Shown piece by piece: positions 4,262 through 7,563 of a stretch of DNA of 7,563 bases. The stretch is from Brevundimonas sp. (lineage in GTDB: Bacteria > Pseudomonadota > Alphaproteobacteria > Caulobacterales > Caulobacteraceae). Location: assembly GCF_031082345.1 (NCBI RefSeq), contig NZ_JAVHLH010000137.1:1-7563 (forward strand), given 5' to 3'. Numbering within the stretch: the first letter of the stretch is position 1; every line of letters begins with the position of its first letter. The translations under genes were made by a program, and so were the position numbers. The notes beneath the pieces are model-generated. The model saw only the letters and a program-made list of their open reading frames with translations, did no database searches and had not been told where the DNA came from.

Positions 4262-7177
4262 ATGGCTGACGCCAGCGACACGCCCACCGGCCGCGACTAC
4301 CGCGAAACCGTCTTCCTGCCGGAGACGCCCTTCCCCATGCGCGGCGGCCTGCCCCAGAAGGAACCGGCGATCATCGAGGCGTGGGGCGACCTCTACGCCG
4401 CCCTGCGCAAACAGCGCCAGGCCGAGGGCGCGCCCCTCTACGTCCTCCACGACGGGCCGCCCTACGCCAACGGCGACATCCACATCGGCCACGCGCTCAA
4501 CAAGACGCTGAAGGATTTCGTGGTCCGCAGCCGCTTCCTGCTCGGAAACGATGTCGACTACGTCCCCGGCTGGGACTGCCACGGCCTGCCGATCGAGTGG
4601 AAGATCGAGGAGCGCTATCGCGCCCAGGGCAAGCGCAAGGACGAGATCTCCCGGGCCGAGTTCCGCCAAGCCTGCCGCGAATACGCCGCCGGCTGGATCG
4701 ACGTGCAGCGCGACCAGTTCAAACGCCTCGGCATCCTCGGCGACTGGGACAATCGCTACGCCACGATGGATTTCTCCACCGAGGCCGCCATCGTCGCCGA
4801 ATTCCACAAGTTCAAGAACTCGGGCCAGCTGTACCGCGGCTCCAAGCCGGTGATGTGGTCGCCGGTCGAGCGCACCGCCCTGGCCGACGCCGAGATCGAA
4901 TACCACGACCACGTCAGCCCGACGGTCTGGGTCAAATTCCCCGTCACCGGCGCGACCGACGACCATCCCGACGACCTGCTGGCCTTCCGCCACGCCAATC
5001 CCTCGGTGGTGATCTGGACCACCACGCCGTGGACCATCCCGGCCAACCGCGCCATCAGCTACGGCCCCGAGATCGCCTATGGCCTCTATGAGGTCACGGC
5101 CATGGAGACCGGGCTGGAGTTCGAGCCCTGGGCCAGGCCGGGCGACCGGCTGATCCTCGCCGACAAGCTGGCCGAAGAGGTCTTCAAGGCCGCGAAGATC
5201 GCCGCCTGGACCCGCGTCGACGATCTGAACCCGTCGGGCCTCGAATGCGCCCACCCGCTGGCGGCCCTGTCGTCCGGCTACGGCTTCTCGGTGCCCCTGC
5301 TGGCCGGCGACCACGTCACCGACGACGCCGGCACCGGCTTCGTCCACACCGCCCCGGGCCACGGCGCCGACGACTTCGAGGTCTGGAAGGCCCACGGCCA
5401 TCACGAGGTGCCCGACACCGTCGATCCTGACGGAGTCTACTACCCCTCCGTCCCCCTCTTCGCCGGCCTCAAGGTCATCGAGACCGAAGGCAAGAAGACC
5501 GGCAAATTCGGCCCCGCCAACGGGGCCGTGATGGAAAAACTGATCGAGGCCGGCAATCTGCTGGCGCGCGGCCGGATGGAGCACTCCTATCCGCACAGCT
5601 GGCGTTCCAAGGCGCCCGTCATCTTCCGCAACACCCCGCAGTGGTTCATCCGCATGGACAAGCCGCTCGACGACGACGGGACCCTGCGCGAACGCGCCCT
5701 GTCGGCCATCGACGCCACGGTCTTCCATCCGGCCGCCGGCAAGAACCGCATCCGCACCATGGTCGAGAGCCGCCCCGACTGGCTGATCAGCCGTCAGCGC
5801 GCCTGGGGCACGCCGCTGGCCATGTTCGTCGACAAGGAAACCGGCCAACCGTTGCACGACCCCGAGGTCGACGCCCGCATCCTCGCCGCTATCGCCGAAG
5901 GCGGGGCCGACGCCTGGTTCGACCGGCCCGACGCCGACTTCCTCGGCGCCCACGATCCGCAGCGCTACGAGAAGATCCAGGACATCCTCGATGTCTGGTT
6001 CGACTCCGGCTGCACCCACGCCTTCACTCTCGAACCGCGCGATCCCGCCCACGGATATGCCGGCGACCGGCCCTCACACTGGCCCGCCGACCTCTATCTC
6101 GAAGGCTCGGACCAGCATCGCGGCTGGTTCCAGTCCAACCTTCTCGAAGGCGCCGGCACCCGCGGCCGCGCCCCCTATGAGGCCGTCCTGACCCACGGCT
6201 TCACCCAGGACGAGAACGGGGAGAAGATGTCCAAGTCGAAGGGCAATACGACCGACCCCGCGACCATCATCAAGGAATCCGGCGCCGACATCCTGCGTCT
6301 GTGGGTGGCCCTGGTGGACTATGCCGAGGACCAGCGGATCGGAAAGCAGATCCTGCAGACCACGGTCGACGCCTATCGCAAGCTGCGCAACACCGTCCGC
6401 TATCTGCTCGGCGCCCTGGCCGGATTCGACGAGGCCGAGCGCCTGCCGCTGGACCAGATGCCGCCGCTGGAGCGGTTCATCCTGCACCGCCTGTGGGAGC
6501 TGGACGGCGAGGTCCGCGCCGCCTACCGCGACTACCGCTTCCAGGACGTGGTCCGCCCGGTGCTGGAGTTCTGCTCGGGCGACCTGTCGGCCCTGTATTT
6601 CGATATCCGCAAGGACAGCCTCTACTGCGACCGTCCCGACGCCATCCGTCGCCGCGCCGCGCGCACGGTGATGCATGAGGTGTTCATGCGCCTCACCGCC
6701 TGGCTGGCGCCGCTGACCCCCTTCACCATGGAAGAGGCGTGGACGACGCGCTTCCCCGACGCCGGCTCCAACTGCGCCCGGGTCATCCCGGAGACGCCGG
6801 ACGGGTGGCGCAATCCCGCCGAGGCGGAACGCTGGGCCGGGGTGGAGACGGTGCTGGAGATCGTCAATGAAGCTCTGGAAGCCGCCCGCCGCGACAAGAC
6901 CATCGGCGGCGCGCTCGACGCCTGGCCCATCGTCACCGGCCCGGCCGAGGCCTTCGCGCCGTTCGAGGGCCTCGACGCCGCCGAGGTATTCCGCACCTCG
7001 GGGGCCGAGCTGAAGATCGGCGGCGACGCCGTGACGGTCGAGGTCCGCCTCGCCGACCATCCGAAATGCGCCCGCTCGTGGCGGCGCGTGCCGGACGTCG
7101 GCTCGGATCCGGCGTATCCCGAGCTCAGCGCCCGGGACGCCGACGCGGTCCGCTGGTGGGACGCCGCGAGGTCATAA
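4262..7177 (+). CDS. ileS: Isoleucyl-tRNA synthetase (class I, bacterial type)
   Basis: This 971-residue enzyme charges tRNA-Ile with isoleucine and hydrolyses misformed Val-tRNA-Ile. The Rossmann catalytic core shows GPPYANGDIHIGHALNKT with HIGH at 74-77, GWDCHGLPIE at 103-112, DVWFDSG at 577-583, and GEKMSKSKGN with KMSKS at 655-659. The CP1 editing domain lies between: the threonine-rich TTTPWTIPANRA (253-264) and GTGFVHTAPGHGADD (357-371), whose Asp residues match the editing-site Asp of E. coli. The anticodon-binding helical domain follows from about 690. At the C-terminus the zinc-finger position reads KCARSW and PELSARDAD: only C936 remains, while the other expected cysteine positions are S939, S956 and D959, so zinc binding is probably lost. 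I recall similar KCARSW ends in other alphaproteobacterial IleRS, so this may be a lineage trait. The start ATG fits the family N-terminus (MADASDTPTGRDYRETVFLP). It is encoded 150 bases after ribF; lspA does not follow. Confidence 0.98.
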   Translation: MADASDTPTGRDYRETVFLPETPFPMRGGLPQKEPAIIEAWGDLYAALRKQRQAEGAPLYVLHDGPPYANGDIHIGHALNKTLKDFVVRSRFLLGNDVDYVPGWDCHGLPIEWKIEERYRAQGKRKDEISRAEFRQACREYAAGWIDVQRDQFKRLGILGDWDNRYATMDFSTEAAIVAEFHKFKNSGQLYRGSKPVMWSPVERTALADAEIEYHDHVSPTVWVKFPVTGATDDHPDDLLAFRHANPSVVIWTTTPWTIPANRAISYGPEIAYGLYEVTAMETGLEFEPWARPGDRLILADKLAEEVFKAAKIAAWTRVDDLNPSGLECAHPLAALSSGYGFSVPLLAGDHVTDDAGTGFVHTAPGHGADDFEVWKAHGHHEVPDTVDPDGVYYPSVPLFAGLKVIETEGKKTGKFGPANGAVMEKLIEAGNLLARGRMEHSYPHSWRSKAPVIFRNTPQWFIRMDKPLDDDGTLRERALSAIDATVFHPAAGKNRIRTMVESRPDWLISRQRAWGTPLAMFVDKETGQPLHDPEVDARILAAIAEGGADAWFDRPDADFLGAHDPQRYEKIQDILDVWFDSGCTHAFTLEPRDPAHGYAGDRPSHWPADLYLEGSDQHRGWFQSNLLEGAGTRGRAPYEAVLTHGFTQDENGEKMSKSKGNTTDPATIIKESGADILRLWVALVDYAEDQRIGKQILQTTVDAYRKLRNTVRYLLGALAGFDEAERLPLDQMPPLERFILHRLWELDGEVRAAYRDYRFQDVVRPVLEFCSGDLSALYFDIRKDSLYCDRPDAIRRRAARTVMHEVFMRLTAWLAPLTPFTMEEAWTTRFPDAGSNCARVIPETPDGWRNPAEAERWAGVETVLEIVNEALEAARRDKTIGGALDAWPIVTGPAEAFAPFEGLDAAEVFRTSGAELKIGGDAVTVEVRLADHPKCARSWRRVPDVGSDPAYPELSARDADAVRWWDAARS

Positions 7178-7179
7178 GG

Positions 7180-7203
7180 AAAAGGCCCCGCCGAAGCGGG
7201 GCC
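7180..7203 (-). terminator. Intrinsic terminator between convergent ileS and the minus-strand gene
   Basis: A perfect eight-base-pair stem (GGCCCCGC at 7184-7191 with GCGGGGCC at 7196-7203) closes a CGAA loop. Read on the minus strand it is followed at once by TTTT (7183-7180), giving a standard intrinsic terminator ten bases beyond the minus-strand stop codon. On the plus strand it lies seven bases after the ileS stop but has no T-run, so it may help end ileS less efficiently. Confidence 0.85.
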
Positions 7204-7212
7204 CGATAGCCT

Positions 7213-7560
7213 TCAGATCCGTTCGGCGGATTGCTCCCGCATCCGCTGGGCCTGCCGCTCCAGCTCGTCGGCCTGCTCCGGCAGGCGACGCGACAGGTCG
7301 ATCAACTCGGCGTCGGTGACCGTGCTGCCGCGCGCCCGGTTCTGCTCGATCTGCCGGGCCCGATAGGCGGGGTCGCGCAGACGCCGGGCTTCTTCCCGCA
7401 TCTCGTTCGCGCCACGGTCCATCTCATCCGCGCCCTCGCGCATCTCGACACGGGCGCGAGCCATGGCGTGGCGAGCCTCCTCCCGGGCGGCGCTGGCGTG
7501 GACACGGGCTTGGGCGGCGGCGGCCCGCGCCTCGGCTGTGGCGGCCCGGGCCTGACCCAT
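7213..7560 (-). CDS. Heptad-repeat Ala/Arg/Met-rich helical protein, probably 5'-partial
   Basis: I do not recognise this gene. The visible part is 115 residues from the ATG at 7560, but the frame stays open to the window edge, so that ATG may be internal and the N-terminus may lie outside. Residues 4-66 form nine successive seven-residue units: the first four begin with Ala-Arg (A4, A11, A18, A25) and later ones place Met or Leu at the second position (M33, M40, M47, M54, L61). A basic linker (67-82) follows, then a second helix with L86, L93, L100 and M107, again every seven residues. This predicts long amphipathic helices or a coiled coil. There is no Cys, signal peptide or membrane segment in the visible part. 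Ala-rich tails like this occur, from memory, at the C-terminus of some caulobacterial membrane proteins such as M56/BlaR1-like peptidases, which is only a guess. The gene converges on ileS and ends at a strong intrinsic terminator. Confidence 0.65.
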   Translation of the reverse strand: MGQARAATAEARAAAAQARVHASAAREEARHAMARARVEMREGADEMDRGANEMREEARRLRDPAYRARQIEQNRARGSTVTDAELIDLSRRLPEQADELERQAQRMREQSAERI

Positions 7561-7563
7561 GGC

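Noticed and set aside
4238..6052. 604-codon open frame on the minus strand opposite ileS
   Set aside because: It is antisense to a certain ileS gene; long antisense frames are expected in GC-rich coding DNA, and its Gly/Ala/Val/Asp-rich product shows no domain.
6074..7060. 328-codon minus-strand frame opposite the ileS 3' part
   Set aside because: Same GC-driven antisense artefact; no recognisable motif, and the plus-strand gene fully explains the codon pattern.

Overview
The window is GC-rich DNA of about 70% G+C with strongly GC-biased third codon positions. It reads as the chromosome of an alphaproteobacterium, most likely Caulobacterales and Brevundimonas-like. This placement rests on the gene types (DNA polymerase IV with an N-terminal Cys4 ribbon, a DVWG-type class IIA HAD protein, an IleRS with a degenerate C-terminal finger) and on small intergenic palindromic repeats. 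It is an inference from remembered families, not a database match.

Layout, left to right. The left edge (1-24) is the end of a palindromic repeat. dinB (70-1317, +) encodes the translesion polymerase Pol IV. The dinB 3' gap (1318-1478) is mostly two further copies of the same repeat facing each other. Next come two overlapping genes: a 92-residue protein I do not recognise (1479-1757) and a HAD class IIA hydrolase-like protein (1754-2623), joined by an ATGA stop/start overlap. After an 83-base gap with an interrupted stem-loop come a MaoC-type (R)-enoyl-CoA hydratase (2707-3168) and ribF (3170-4111, TTG start), one base apart. A 150-base structured gap precedes ileS (4262-7177). A strong hairpin at 7184-7203 separates ileS from a convergent minus-strand gene (7213 to the right edge) encoding a heptad-repeat, Ala/Arg/Met-rich helical protein that is probably cut by the window end.

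How the genes relate. Most of the window is housekeeping: lesion bypass, acyl-CoA metabolism, FMN/FAD synthesis and isoleucyl-tRNA charging. ribF followed by ileS is a widely conserved order. The usual third partner lspA does not follow here, because the next gene is on the opposite strand. I see no mobile element, CRISPR array, tRNA, rRNA or defence system, and no clear evidence of a new multi-gene system. The points most worth a second look are the inverted repeat pair behind dinB, the unrecognised small protein coupled to the HAD gene, the lost zinc ligands of IleRS, the ribF-ileS gap, and the heptad protein at the right edge.
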